64,000 nt of DNA from the NCBI RefSeq assembly GCF_011046895.1, contig NZ_CP049250.1:1462501-1526500 (forward strand). Direction: 5' to 3'. The translations under genes and the position numbers were made by a program. Of this stretch, positions 1 through 11,875 are shown piece by piece. The number at the start of each line of letters is the position of its first letter. Within the stretch, counting starts at the first letter, position 1. The notes beneath the pieces were generated by a model that saw only the letters and a list, made by a program, of their open reading frames with translations, was not told the DNA's origin and ran no database searches. Source of the DNA: Rhizobium rhizoryzae (GTDB lineage Bacteria > Pseudomonadota > Alphaproteobacteria > Rhizobiales > Rhizobiaceae).

Positions 1-2755
<2,755 letters not shown>

Positions 2756-3002
2756 ATTGAAAATGCTCATCCGTGCTGCCCTGCAGCACAGATGATGCCA
2801 TCTGTTTTGTCCTCACGCTGTCGCAAGCAAAGCTTGCTGCGGCTTAAGGACGGCGCGCCAAACGATTGGCGACGGCCGCTGGCCTGTAGGGGTGGCACAC
2901 TCAAACAGGTCAAAGACAAAAAGAGACAAAACAAATAACGTGTTCAAATCAAAAACGAAGGCTCATACCTTCACCAGCTTCTCAATCACATTGCCCTTAG
3001 CC

Positions 3003-3121
3003 GACCTGGTGGTTATGGCGGGGCGGCCGCACCCGTTCCCATTCCGAACACGGCCGTGAAACGCCCCAGCGCCAATGGTACTTCGTCTTAAGACGCGGGA
3101 GAGTAGGTCGCTGCCAGGTCT
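3003..3121 (+). rRNA. rrf: 5S ribosomal RNA
   Basis: A 5S rRNA of about 119 bases. The terminal stem is formed by GACCTGG at 3003-3009 and CCAGGTC at 3114-3120. Typical internal 5S segments are present, such as CCCGTTCCCATTCCGAACACG and GGGAGAGTAGG. It lies about 250 bases after the 23S gene; the spacer between them shows no tRNA. Ends are accurate to one or two bases. Confidence 0.95.
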
Positions 3122-3177
3122 GCTAAAGGCAATCAAAATCTTCTCAACACAAACTTCGGCCCAAGCCGACAGACAAG

Positions 3178-3201
3178 GGCCGCTGACAACGCGGCCTTTT
3201 T
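3178..3201 (+). terminator. Hairpin terminator after 5S rRNA
   Basis: GGCCGC (3178-3183) and GCGGCC (3191-3196) form a GC-rich stem with a 7-base loop, directly followed by five T residues. It sits about 57 bases after the 5S gene and before the tRNA, so it could partly end rRNA transcription or act in processing. The tRNA behind it may then depend on read-through or its own promoter. Confidence 0.65.
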
Positions 3202-3381
3202 GCTGCAAAATAATCTAGAAGCGTCATACCAAAAATGCGACGCACAGGCCAAGAGCAGCCCTGTCCACCAAAGGACACCAAAAGTGGCCAAAGGCAGGAC
3301 AAAACAATAAACAACCGGGCATGCGCCACGGACACAGAAACAACATAGTCTGGCAAATAACCAGACAATGCTCAAACATAA

Positions 3382-3458
<77 letters not shown>

Positions 3459-3479
3459 ACAATCCCTGTGATACCAGAG

Positions 3480-3501
3480 AGCCCCCATTGTGGGGCTTTT
3501 T
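3480..3501 (+). terminator. Rho-independent terminator of the rrn operon
   Basis: AGCCCC (3480-3485) pairs with GGGGCT (3492-3497) around a short loop and is followed by a T run to 3501. It starts about 20 bases after the tRNA and is probably the true end of the rRNA operon transcript. Confidence 0.8.
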
Positions 3502-3840
3502 GCGTTTCCAAACCAACGCTACACAAAGACGATCCCAAACACCCGCATCAACACGGGGATCGCAAAACTGAGCAGTCCGCATGGATGCGTTCGACATACT
3601 GTCCGTCAGTCGTGAGACGACATCTCGAGGCAATCGACGTCGGCCCAAGGGGCGCACGAAACGCCACAAAACCCCATACGATACGATAATGTCTCACCCA
3701 GATGAGATGGCACTACACAGCGTCAACGGCGCTCCTCCCCGCAAAGCCACCAGCCGTCACCAACAAAGCAAACCAATTGACATCGTCGACCAGCGCGGAA
3801 AAAGGTGTGAACCCCTCAAGGGCTCACACCAAGGCATCCA
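3502..3840. other. Intergenic stretch without recognisable gene
   Basis: About 340 bases between the rrn terminator and the broken KduD-like gene. Several short open frames exist on both strands, but none has a convincing ribosome binding site, domain or family resemblance. I see no RNA gene or repeat here. Confidence 0.5.
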
Positions 3841-4164
3841 CTACCTCGCAAGCCAGCCGCCATCGACAGCCAGTACCTGGCCGGTCACATAGCCACTCGC
3901 TGGAGAGGCGAAGAACAGTGCTGCCGTATCCAGGTCGGAGGGCGTGCCCCATCGACCAGCTGGAATACGCTCGAGAATCGAACGGTTCCTGTTCGGGTCG
4001 TTTCTCAACGCTTCCGTATTGTCCGTATCCATGTAACCCGGTGCAATCGCGTTGACCGTGATCCCCTTGGCCGCAAGCTCGTTGGCCATGAGTTTGGTCA
4101 GACCGGCAACCGCGTGCTTGCTCGATGTATAGGACGCAACGCGGATGCCGGTTCGAAGGAGGCT
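3841..4164 (-). pseudogene. C-terminal remnant of a KduD-like dehydrogenase
   Basis: The last ~105 residues of a short-chain dehydrogenase, closest in memory to 2-deoxy-D-gluconate 3-dehydrogenase (KduD). They contain the YTSSK catalytic Tyr/Lys motif, NAIAPGYMDTDN, ERIPAGRWGTP and the terminal AVDGGWLAR. The N-terminal half with the TGxxxGIG cofactor loop is missing: residues upstream of GIRVASYT lose resemblance to the family, and the frame has only a short unrelated extension up to 4245. The active-site Ser segment before it is damaged. A full-length protein would be about 250 residues, so this is a decayed gene, probably non-functional. Confidence 0.75.
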
Positions 4165-4366
4165 TCGGTTGCAGGCACCTCTATCCGAGTTTCCGGTATT
4201 TGGCCGTTGATCTGGGCCTGTTTTCCAAGAGCATCGTTTCGACACTTCTCAACCATTCAAGTCTTCCTTCCCGTAAAAACAAGTATTGGCTGCGAATGCA
4301 GGCTAGCCTTTGCAGATCAGGCAGAGCCTGGGAATATGACAGTGCTCGTCTGAGAGGGAGGATATT

Positions 4367-4712
4367 ATGAAAGATTTTGAAGGCAAGGTTATCTTTGGCA
4401 CGGGAGGCGCATCAGGCCTGGGCGCCAAGATCGTTGAGCCGCTGTCTGCAGGCGGCGCACGCATAGCGATCGCCGATTACGACGTCGCTGGTGCTCAGCG
4501 GCTTGCAGAGGAGACCAAGGGCGCAAAAGCCGATGACGGGTCCAGTGTTTGCCGACCCCGGCTTTCAGGAAATGCTGAAGATCAGACACCCCCTGCGATG
4601 AGCAGTGACCGTTAAGGAGGTCACCGACAGCGTTGTCTTCCCGTTAAGCGATCAAAGCAGCGGCATGACCGGGGTTTCGTTGCAAGTCGATGCAGGCGCA
4701 AGCGTCAGCTGA
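4367..4712 (+). pseudogene. Short-chain dehydrogenase with internal deletion
   Basis: A good ribosome binding site (GGGAGG before 4362) leads into a normal SDR N-terminus with the cofactor loop TGGASGLG (TGGGASGL-like here) and IAIADYDVAGAQRLAEE. After about 55 codons the frame changes. From about 4548 another frame continues with a typical SDR C-terminus (FADPGFQEMLKIRHPL, then VKEVTDSVVF and MTGVSLQVDAGASVS, stop at 4710-4712), interrupted by a TGA near 4610. Roughly 150 codons of the middle, including the catalytic YxxxK, are absent. Internal deletion plus frameshift plus in-frame stop make it a pseudogene. Confidence 0.75.
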
Positions 4713-4776
4713 AACCTATCATGCCTTGCCGTCCTTGGAGGAAGCTGGCTCGGCCTCTTATCTCCGGGAGAGGCAG

Positions 4777-4968
4777 ATGAACAACGTTGACACGAAGCTG
4801 TCAGCGGTCGCTTTGATTGCCGAACACATGTGCGGCGCGAACGACACTGCGGCGTTTTCGGCCTGGTTCGACACGTTAAACGTCAGCATCATCTTTGAAA
4901 TGTGCAGCTTTACGGCGGGCAGGCTAGCTGGCAATCGTCATTGGAAGCTTTGCGCTCTTTCTCTTTAG
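4777..4968 (+). CDS. Possible small protein, unrecognised
   Basis: A 63-residue open frame from an ATG preceded by GGGAGAGG at a fair distance. It starts MNNVDTKLSAVALIAEHM and resembles no family I know; the C-terminal third is rich in Cys, Arg and Trp. It lies in the gene-poor stretch after two pseudogenes (4713-5113 holds nothing else), so it may be the start of another decayed gene or chance coding. Confidence 0.2.
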   Translation: MNNVDTKLSAVALIAEHMCGANDTAAFSAWFDTLNVSIIFEMCSFTAGRLAGNRHWKLCALSL

Positions 4969-5113
4969 CTGCGCCAGAAGCGCGACCGCTGTGGCAAGAG
5001 CAGCGGCGTAATCAAATCCCGGTCCTTGAAAACTAGAATGGTAGAGCCTGTCCGATCTTCTCGCGGCCGGAACGTTCGTCACCTCAAGACAAACTCCAAT
5101 AGGGATACCACGC

Positions 5114-6007
5114 ATGTACTCAGAAGTTTCTTTCCAGACAGCTGACGGCACCATGTTGCGCGGGCGCCTTTACAGCGGCGCCGGTGATGCTACTGCAAAG
5201 CCTTTGATCATCATGACTGGCGGAATCAGTTCCACCGTCGATTTTTCGAATCATGAAGGCTTCTCCGAGTATTTTGCGCGCGGAGGCTTTTCAGTTCTTC
5301 TCTATGATCACCGGAATTTCGGCCTGAGTGATGGTGCGCAACGGCAAGAGGTCCTGCCGCAACAACAGGTCGAAGACATGCGCGATGCGATCACCTTCGC
5401 CCAATTGCAGCCGGAAATTGACGCGGAGCGCATTGGCGTCTGGGGGTCGAGCTTCAGCGGTGGTCATGCAATCAATATCGCATCGATTGATCATCGCGTG
5501 AAATGCGTTTCGGTGCAGGTACCCTTTGTCAGCGGCAGCCAAACCGTCGCGCGTCAGGTCCGCCCGGATTTTCTTGCCATGGTGCGGAAAATATGGGCAG
5601 GCGACAGATTGGGACGCATGGCGGGCCAGCCTCCCCAGATGATGCCTGTGGTGACAGAAAACTCGATGGAGCCGGCTGTTATGCCGATGGCGGATGCCTG
5701 GGCCTATACAATGGCTCATCGGGGTAAGTCGAAAACCTGGGAAAATCAGGTGACCGTGCGCTCCATGGAACTCGCCAGCACCTATGAACCGGCAGCCCTC
5801 ATTCATCTGATTTCGCCCCGGCCATTCCAGATGATCATCGGCTCTACCGACCGCGTCACGACTCCCGACATCGCGCAGGCAGCCTTTGATCGGGCCGGCC
5901 ATCCGAAGAACCTTGCTATCGTCGAAGGCGGGCACTTTGACCTTTACTACGACAAGTTCGATGAAGCCGCAGAGCTGGCGCTGGCATGGTTCAAGAAACA
6001 CCTCTGA
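5114..6007 (+). CDS. Alpha/beta hydrolase (dienelactone hydrolase/YcjY-like)
   Basis: A 297-residue cytoplasmic alpha/beta-fold hydrolase without signal peptide. The nucleophile elbow is GSSFSG with Ser113 as likely nucleophile. The strand-loop LLYDHRNFG near 63-70 is the typical oxyanion region, an acidic residue in IIGSTDRVT is near 243, and the catalytic His is in GGHFD (His274). This arrangement resembles the YcjY/dienelactone-hydrolase-like group, whose substrates (esters, lactones or peptides) are mostly unknown. It has only a weak ribosome binding site (AGGGAT). It is convergent with an AraC-type regulator 23 bases downstream, which may or may not control it. Confidence 0.8.
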   Translation: MYSEVSFQTADGTMLRGRLYSGAGDATAKPLIIMTGGISSTVDFSNHEGFSEYFARGGFSVLLYDHRNFGLSDGAQRQEVLPQQQVEDMRDAITFAQLQPEIDAERIGVWGSSFSGGHAINIASIDHRVKCVSVQVPFVSGSQTVARQVRPDFLAMVRKIWAGDRLGRMAGQPPQMMPVVTENSMEPAVMPMADAWAYTMAHRGKSKTWENQVTVRSMELASTYEPAALIHLISPRPFQMIIGSTDRVTTPDIAQAAFDRAGHPKNLAIVEGGHFDLYYDKFDEAAELALAWFKKHL

Positions 6008-6030
6008 CCGTTTGACGCAGTCGGCTTGGA

Positions 6031-6966
6031 CTAGTTTCGGCGTCGCGGCGCATTTGACTGGACCCCATCCTTGGTCAGTTGATTGTCGCGACGCCAAGCG
6101 CTTGGCGTGACCCCGAATTTGGTCTTGAACGATCTTGTGAAGTGCGCGCCGTCGCTAAAATGCCATTTATGCGCGATTTCTGTAATACTCAGTGCGTCCT
6201 GACTTTCCTGCAGATCTTCGGCGCCGTGAACAAGGCGGCGCTCCCTGATCCAGCCAACAACAGTTTGACCGTGCTGATGGAAAAGAAAATTTAGGTATCG
6301 AGTAGAGATATTGTGTGCTCGCGCAATGAAAGCAGGCGTCAACTTGGCGTTCGCAAGATGATCTTCGATGAACGACAGAATACGGTCGTATCTTGCAGTT
6401 CGCGGTGTCGCCTCGACGTTTACGTGCGTGCCCTTGATCGCCTTGCTCAGCATGGCGAGGAACATGTCGACCGCCGTCTCGCCTGACCGTCTGTCCAATA
6501 GCTCAATGTTCTGTGACAGCGCGCGCATGAACCCTGAAATGAGGCCGCCAACGGGGGTTCTACCCTGGAGCGCCCATTGTTTGAATGGCAGAGGACGGGC
6601 CATGTAAGTCTGGAAACGACTGGTTGGGACGATGATGATCAACTGTTGAACCCAGTCGCTGACATAAAATTCGTGGTTCCCTCTATTGCTCCATATCAAA
6701 GTGTCACCTTCGGAAAGCTCCATCTCGACCCCCTCGGTACTTACGAGCATGTTTCCCCGCATCAAGGTGACCAGACCCGTGTATTCACCACCATCGAGCG
6801 CATTGTGGAATTCTGAACGAACGCCCCTGCATATTCCGCCTTCGAGTGACGAAATCCGCACATCCCCGTAGTACCGGCACTCTAGTCGGGTGTCTTTGGC
6901 AGCTTCAGGTGAGATGTTGAGGTCCCAGTTCAGGAAGGCCTCACAAAACGACGCAAGGTTTGTCAT
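6031..6966 (-). CDS. AraC-family transcriptional regulator
   Basis: A 311-residue DNA-binding regulator. Residues about 35-180 look like a cupin-type ligand/dimer domain of the AraC_binding_2 kind (VTLMRGNMLVSTEGVEMELSEGDT in part). Residues about 205-300 form the double helix-turn-helix, with ARAHNISTRYLNFLFHQHG for the first and ITEIAHKWHFSDGAHFTRSFK plus FGVTPSAWR for the second, the classical AraC signature. Start supported by GGAGAG seven bases upstream. Effector unknown; the closest described type I recall is FeaR/NphR-like. It runs toward the hydrolase gene. Confidence 0.88.
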   Translation of the reverse strand: MTNLASFCEAFLNWDLNISPEAAKDTRLECRYYGDVRISSLEGGICRGVRSEFHNALDGGEYTGLVTLMRGNMLVSTEGVEMELSEGDTLIWSNRGNHEFYVSDWVQQLIIIVPTSRFQTYMARPLPFKQWALQGRTPVGGLISGFMRALSQNIELLDRRSGETAVDMFLAMLSKAIKGTHVNVEATPRTARYDRILSFIEDHLANAKLTPAFIARAHNISTRYLNFLFHQHGQTVVGWIRERRLVHGAEDLQESQDALSITEIAHKWHFSDGAHFTRSFKTKFGVTPSAWRRDNQLTKDGVQSNAPRRRN

Positions 6967-7355
6967 TTTGTCTCTCCGCTTTGCATGCTGACATTGAGGC
7001 TTTGGTCCTCCTCAAGGTCAGCAAGTCCTCCCCCGTAAAGGGTGACCCTCCTGACCAAGAATATCAAGTTTTGATTTGAAATAGGTTGCCGCCTGAACAG
7101 CCGGATACGGCGGGTTCTCCGCCACCGCCTATGCTTTGAAATCGCCGAGCGGTCGACGCAACTTATCTGAGTGAACACCCGCTCGTCCCAGGACTGGATT
7201 GTTTGTGGCGGATTGGCGGTTCTGCGTGATGTGCTGGCTCAAGAACACCGTGATTTGACCAGTCTGTTGTCGGTCAGGTGAGCGACATGGATGCACGGTA
7301 TGTGGCTGCCGACTGAAATCAATGAGCCGTCCGGCAACCACCCAGTAAAATGCCC
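6967..7355. other. Intergenic region upstream of the AraC-type gene
   Basis: About 390 bases between the AraC-type gene (whose promoter must lie here) and the end of the LacI-type gene. Short frames on both strands lack ribosome binding sites and family resemblance. I found no RNA gene. A small GGCGG/CCGCC hairpin lies near 7110-7125. Confidence 0.5.
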
Positions 7356-8369
7356 TCAGGCAAAGATCGGCTGGATCTCTATCAGCTTGCGAGCGCCGCT
7401 ATCCCCTGTCTCTATAATATCGAAGACGGCCTTGAGCATGCCCGCAACATCCTGCCTGGCCATCTCAATTTCGTGACCCATCAATGCCACGAACGGATCC
7501 CAGTCGAAACATCCAATGACTGGCTGGCTATTGACGCCCACCGGTGATGATTTGAGCCAGCGCATGACCCCTTCGAGCGAGATCGTCGAATTGACGAACA
7601 GTCCCGCAGGCACGCGGCCTTCCGACGTTACCAGTGCGTTCAAGGCGTCTGCTGCCTTTTCCGGAGCATAGCCGCAGGCGAGAATATGATGCTCTTCAAT
7701 CGTGACGCCCAGATCCTGATGTGCTGCGCGAAAACCGCGAATTCGTTCGGCCGTATTGTGGTCAGTGCCGCGACCGCCGATGAAGAGAAGAGGAAGAAGG
7801 GCGCCCTTTTTTCGCTGAAGATTGAGCAGAGTACGGCGGGTGAGTTCGCGCGCCCCGCTGAAATTGTCTGAGATGATCGAGGTTGCCTTGGAGCCCGGAA
7901 GATCGAGGTTCAGGCTGCGGGCCCCACCTGCAAGGCAAAGATCGGTAATACGATCCGGATCTGTTGCGCCGGTCGATATCAACCATTCGACCTGATAGGA
8001 CAGCATTGTCCGGGCGGCTTCCACCTCGAGCTCAGGATTGCGGAGGGTGCATGTTATGATGGGGAACAATCCCCGCTCGCGCGCCATGATCTCGAAGGTT
8101 TCGACGATGGAGCCGAAGTACCGATTGTCATATTTCGGGACCAGCATGCCGATAATGCGTGACTTGTCACGACGCAGCAGGCTGGCCTGCATATTGACGG
8201 CATAGCCCTGCTCCTCGGCGATTTTCGTGATCTTGTCTGCAAGTTGACTGCTGATGCGCCGCTTTTTCCAGTTTCCGTTCAGTACGGCACTGACAGCGCT
8301 CGCGGATGTGCCCGCAAGCTCGGCGAGATCATAGATGGTCGTTTTCTTCTGCGGTCGTTGGTGATTCAC
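7356..8369 (-). CDS. LacI-family regulator of the ribitol operon
   Basis: A 337-residue repressor-type regulator. The N-terminal helix-turn-helix reads TIYDLAELAGTSASAVSAVLNG, followed by the hinge region (ISSQLADKITKIAEEQGY). Residues from about 70 form a periplasmic-binding-like effector domain (IIGMLVPKYDNRYFG). I choose the GTG start at 8369 because AGGAGG lies 5 bases before it; an in-frame ATG at 8399 would add ten residues but has no such site. Divergently transcribed from the ribitol importer operon, so by position it probably senses ribitol or a product and controls those genes. The palindrome at 8428-8457 is a candidate binding site. Confidence 0.85.
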   Translation of the reverse strand: MNHQRPQKKTTIYDLAELAGTSASAVSAVLNGNWKKRRISSQLADKITKIAEEQGYAVNMQASLLRRDKSRIIGMLVPKYDNRYFGSIVETFEIMARERGLFPIITCTLRNPELEVEAARTMLSYQVEWLISTGATDPDRITDLCLAGGARSLNLDLPGSKATSIISDNFSGARELTRRTLLNLQRKKGALLPLLFIGGRGTDHNTAERIRGFRAAHQDLGVTIEEHHILACGYAPEKAADALNALVTSEGRVPAGLFVNSTISLEGVMRWLKSSPVGVNSQPVIGCFDWDPFVALMGHEIEMARQDVAGMLKAVFDIIETGDSGARKLIEIQPIFA

Positions 8370-8427
8370 GAATTCCTCCTGTGAGAGGCAACTTGACATT
8401 AAACGGAGAAGGTGGCAATTCTTGCTT

Positions 8428-8457
8428 CATCGATTGAGCAGTGTAGCTCAATCGATG
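8428..8457. promoter_or_regulatory. Perfect inverted repeat, candidate operator
   Basis: CATCGATTGAGC (8428-8439) and GCTCAATCGATG (8446-8457) are perfect 12-base inverted repeats around a 6-base spacer. They lie in the control region between the divergent LacI-type gene and the ribitol importer operon. Position and symmetry suggest an operator. The spacer is longer than in most LacI-family operators, so another regulator or a transcript hairpin is also possible. Confidence 0.55.
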
Positions 8458-8644
8458 ATACAGGTTGGCTGTGGAGGGTTGACCGGGAGGCGTTCATTCA
8501 AAGTCCGAATTCTTCGGCGCCGCATTGCACGGCGACGACGGAAGATCTGCGCTTGCTTGGCCGGGCGCGGAATGGGCGTTGAGAGCGGAGGTCCGGGCTG
8601 GTCTTTCGAAGCAGACCCTTGCCCATTCAAGGAGGAGAAGATCT

Positions 8645-9691
8645 ATGAAAACTGGTTCCATGCTGCTTGCGACTGCCGGATTGATGACACTGCTTTCCGC
8701 TCCTGTCTTGGCGCAGGAAGGCTCGACGGTCGCCTTTCTGATGCCTGACCAGGCGTCCACGCGCTACGAGAAGCACGATTATCCCGGCTTCAAGGCCGAG
8801 ATGGCCAAGCTGTGCGCATCCTGCAAGGTCATTTACCAGAACGCGAATGCCGATGCTGCGCTTCAACAACAGCAGTTCAACTCGGTCATTGCCCAGGGTG
8901 CGAAGGTCGTCGTTCTGGATCCGGTGGATTCAGCCGCCGCTGCTGCACTTGTGGAAATTGCGCAGTCCCAGGGCGTGAAGGTTATCGCCTACGACCGCCC
9001 GATCCCGGACAAGGCCGCTGACTATTATGTATCATTCGATAACGAAGGCATTGGTCACGCCATTGCGAAGTCCCTGGTCGACCAGTTGAAGGCAACAGGT
9101 GTACCGGCCGGTTCCGGAGTTCTGCAAATCAACGGCTCTCCGACCGATGCTGCTGCCGGCCTGATCCGTGATGGTATCCATCGCGGACTGAAGGACTCCG
9201 GTTACAAGACGCTCGCGGAGTTTGATACGCCGGAATGGGCGCCGCCAAAGGCGCAGGAGTGGGCCGCAGGCCAGATCACCCGGTTCGGCGCGCAGATCAA
9301 GGGCGTCGTAGCGGCAAATGATGGCACTGGCGGCGGTGCGATCGCAGCCTTCAAGGCAGCCGGTGTCAATCCCGTCCCCCCGGTCACGGGCAATGATGCG
9401 ACGATCGCAGCACTTCAGCTGATCATTTCGGGCGATCAGTACAATACCATTTCGAAGCCGTCCGAAATCGTGGCTGCTGCCGCTGCAAATATCGCCGTGA
9501 AACTGCTGAAGGGCGAGAAGCCGGAAGCCAAGACCACGCTTTACAAAACGCCGTCCCAGCTCTTCGTTCCCGCAGTCGTCACTGCGAAGAACATCAAGGC
9601 GGAAATCTTCGACAAGGGGATCCAGAAGCCTGAAGAAATCTGCACGGGCGAATATGCTGCCGGCTGCAAGAAGCTTGGTATTCTCCAGTAA
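8645..9691 (+). CDS. Ribitol ABC importer, substrate-binding protein (XylF-like)
   Basis: A 348-residue periplasmic sugar-binding protein. Residues 1-23 are a Sec signal peptide ending in APVLA. The mature part is a type I periplasmic-binding fold of the xylose/ribose group: VAFLMPDQASTRYEKHD at the start, then VVVLDPVDSAAAA, VIAYDRPI and VVAANDGTGGGAI, all typical of XylF-like proteins. Start fixed by GGAGGAG ahead of ATG 8645. First gene of an operon with an ATPase, a permease, ribitol dehydrogenase and a kinase; the polyol specificity is inferred from that context only. Confidence 0.88.
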   Translation: MKTGSMLLATAGLMTLLSAPVLAQEGSTVAFLMPDQASTRYEKHDYPGFKAEMAKLCASCKVIYQNANADAALQQQQFNSVIAQGAKVVVLDPVDSAAAAALVEIAQSQGVKVIAYDRPIPDKAADYYVSFDNEGIGHAIAKSLVDQLKATGVPAGSGVLQINGSPTDAAAGLIRDGIHRGLKDSGYKTLAEFDTPEWAPPKAQEWAAGQITRFGAQIKGVVAANDGTGGGAIAAFKAAGVNPVPPVTGNDATIAALQLIISGDQYNTISKPSEIVAAAAANIAVKLLKGEKPEAKTTLYKTPSQLFVPAVVTAKNIKAEIFDKGIQKPEEICTGEYAAGCKKLGILQ

Positions 9692-9705
9692 CATCCTCCC
9701 CGGAA

Positions 9706-9735
9706 CACCCGGTCCGGAGCCTTCCGGGCCGGGTG
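9706..9735 (+). promoter_or_regulatory. Strong intercistronic hairpin
   Basis: CACCCGGTCCGG (9706-9717) pairs with CCGGGCCGGGTG (9724-9735), one T-G wobble in 12 pairs, loop of 6 bases, no T run. It lies between the binding-protein and ATPase genes, where such hairpins often protect the upstream message so that more binding protein is made. Confidence 0.65.
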
Positions 9736-9765
9736 CTGTCACGTCACAACAAAGAGCACTTCGTC

Positions 9766-10587
9766 ATGCAACGAAATGACATAGGCCTACCGGCACCAGG
9801 CACGACCATCCTCAAGTTAAGCAACGTGTCGAAGAATTTTGGCGCGGTCTCGGCGCTGACGGACATAGAACTGGAGGTGAAGGCGGGGGAGGTTGTCGCC
9901 CTTGTCGGCGACAACGGCGCTGGAAAATCCACTCTGATCAAGGTTCTGGCCGGTGTTCACCAGCCTTCGTCCGGTCGCATCGAGTTCTGCGGCAAGGAGG
10001 TCAGCCTCGACAGCCCAAGCCGTGCTCTCGAACTTGGAATTGCTACGGTGTTCCAGGATCTGGCGCTGTGCGAAAATCTTGATGTTGTCGCCAATCTTTT
10101 CCTCGGTCACGAATTGTCACCCTGGAGTCTCGATGAAGTTGCGATGGAAGTACGCGCCTGGACGCTGCTTCGTGAGCTTGCCGCCCGCATACCGTCGGTG
10201 CGCGAGCCGATCGCCTCACTCTCCGGTGGGCAGCGCCAGACCGTTGCCATCGCACGCTCTCTCCTGCTGGATCCCAAGATCATCATGCTCGATGAGCCGA
10301 CTGCGGCACTCGGCGTCGCCCAGACGGCGGAGGTTCTGAACCTGATCGAACGCGTGCGTGAGCGCGGTCTGGGGGTCATCATCATCAGCCACAACATGGA
10401 GGATGTGCGGGCCGTGGCGGACCGGATCGTCGTGTTGCGTCTCGGGCGCAACAATGGCGTGTTCACTCCCGATACATCCAATCAGGAACTCGTCGCTGCC
10501 ATTACCGGTGCGACGGAAAATGCCGTTTCGCGCCGAGTGGGCCGCAAGGCGGACGAGCAGGCAGCCAATCGCGGGAGCCACGCATGA
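9766..10587 (+). CDS. Ribitol ABC importer, ATP-binding subunit
   Basis: A 273-residue ATPase with a single nucleotide-binding domain. Visible are Walker A GDNGAGKST (48-56), signature LSGGQ (152-156), Walker B IIMLDEP (172-178) and the H-loop ISHNMEDV. Importers of the CUT2 class usually carry a doubled ATPase of about 500 residues; single-domain forms such as FrcA exist and would work as a homodimer. ATG 9766 is preferred over GTG 9733, which lies inside the intercistronic hairpin. Its stop overlaps the permease start by 4 bases (ATGA). Confidence 0.88.
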   Translation: MQRNDIGLPAPGTTILKLSNVSKNFGAVSALTDIELEVKAGEVVALVGDNGAGKSTLIKVLAGVHQPSSGRIEFCGKEVSLDSPSRALELGIATVFQDLALCENLDVVANLFLGHELSPWSLDEVAMEVRAWTLLRELAARIPSVREPIASLSGGQRQTVAIARSLLLDPKIIMLDEPTAALGVAQTAEVLNLIERVRERGLGVIIISHNMEDVRAVADRIVVLRLGRNNGVFTPDTSNQELVAAITGATENAVSRRVGRKADEQAANRGSHA

Positions 10588-11852
10588 CTACGCAAATGTC
10601 TTCCAAGTCCAGGTCCGAACCAGCCCCCCTGGCGCTCGACCGCAGCGATGAGCGTGTCAATCACGCAGATGGTCTCGCGGGCCTGCTGAAGGCCTTCATT
10701 GGTCGCGTCCGCTCCGGTGATCTGGGCATGCTGCCCGTTGCCGTGGGACTGATCGTCATCTCCACGGTGTTCAGCATTCTCAATCCGATCTTTCTTGCTC
10801 CCAATAATCTGGTGAACCTTCTGTTCGATTGCGCAACGGTCGGTATCATTTCGCTTGGCATCGTCTGTGTCTTGATCCTTGGCGAAATCGACCTTTCGGT
10901 CGGATCGATGAGCGGGCTTGCCTCGGCAATCATCGGTGTTGTCTGGGTCAATTCAGGCATTCCCTTGCCTCTGGCGATCGGCGCTGCGCTCGTAACAGGC
11001 GCTGCTGTCGGTGCGCTCTACGCCCTGCTATACAATCGCCTCGGCATGCCGAGCTTCGTGGCAACGCTTGCCGGACTTCTCGCGCTTCTCGGTTTGCAGC
11101 TTTACATCCTCGGCCCGACCGGAAGCATCAACCTGCCTTATGCCTCACCGCTTGTCCGATTCGGGCAGATCCTCGTCATGCCACGCTGGCTCTCGCACCT
11201 GCTTGCTCTTCTGCCGGGCGCAGTGCTGATCGTTACCGGCCTTGCAATTCGTGCCCGGCGCCAGAGGGTCAACCTGTCTTCCCAGCCGCTCAGCAGCCTT
11301 CTTGTCAAGGTCGCGGTCCTGACACTGATCCTCCAGGCTGCCGTCTACTATCTCAATCTCGGTCGTGGCGTGCCGTGGATGTTCGGTCTTTTTGTCCTGC
11401 TGGTCATCGTTTTGAACTATGCGCTGACGAGAACGAAATGGGGCCGCTCCATGTTTGCCGTCGGCGGCAATCGTGAAGCGGCGCGACGTTCCGGCATCAA
11501 TGTCCGCCGAATCTACATGAGCGCCTTTGTCTTGTGTTCGACACTTGCTGCTCTTGGCGGAACGCTGTCCGCCGCGCGCCTCGCCTCTTCCAGCCAGCAG
11601 GCAGGGACGGGTGATGTCAATCTCAACGCGATTGCAGCTGCAGTCATTGGCGGAACAAGCCTCTTCGGGGGACGCGGCAGTGCCTATTCGGCGCTTCTGG
11701 GGATTATCGTGATCCAAGCCATTTCGAATGGCCTCACACTCCTCAACCTCAGCTCATCGCTTCGCTACATGATTACTGGGGCAGTTCTTGCCATAGCCGT
11801 AATCGTGGATTCTCTGGCACGGCGCTCTCGTGTCAGCCACGGACGTGCCTGA
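10584..11852 (+). CDS. Ribitol ABC importer, permease (XylH-like)
   Basis: A 422-residue inner-membrane permease of the BPD_transp_2 family, with about ten hydrophobic segments. The family marks are [15 protein letters not shown] near 100, a conserved [10 protein letters not shown] stretch, [12 protein letters not shown] and [15 protein letters not shown]. It has a hydrophilic N-terminal extension of about 50 residues and a charged insertion ([12 protein letters not shown]) between membrane segments, features I associate with XylH rather than RbsC. It is translationally coupled to the ATPase gene, and the dehydrogenase gene follows after 23 bases. Confidence 0.88.
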   Translation: MTTQMSSKSRSEPAPLALDRSDERVNHADGLAGLLKAFIGRVRSGDLGMLPVAVGLIVISTVFSILNPIFLAPNNLVNLLFDCATVGIISLGIVCVLILGEIDLSVGSMSGLASAIIGVVWVNSGIPLPLAIGAALVTGAAVGALYALLYNRLGMPSFVATLAGLLALLGLQLYILGPTGSINLPYASPLVRFGQILVMPRWLSHLLALLPGAVLIVTGLAIRARRQRVNLSSQPLSSLLVKVAVLTLILQAAVYYLNLGRGVPWMFGLFVLLVIVLNYALTRTKWGRSMFAVGGNREAARRSGINVRRIYMSAFVLCSTLAALGGTLSAARLASSSQQAGTGDVNLNAIAAAVIGGTSLFGGRGSAYSALLGIIVIQAISNGLTLLNLSSSLRYMITGAVLAIAVIVDSLARRSRVSHGRA

Positions 11853-11875
11853 TCCATAGATTTGGAGGAATGAAG

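Noticed and set aside
3581-4055. Overlapping rightward frames after the rrn operon
   Set aside because: Partly antisense to the KduD-like remnant; no binding site or domain.
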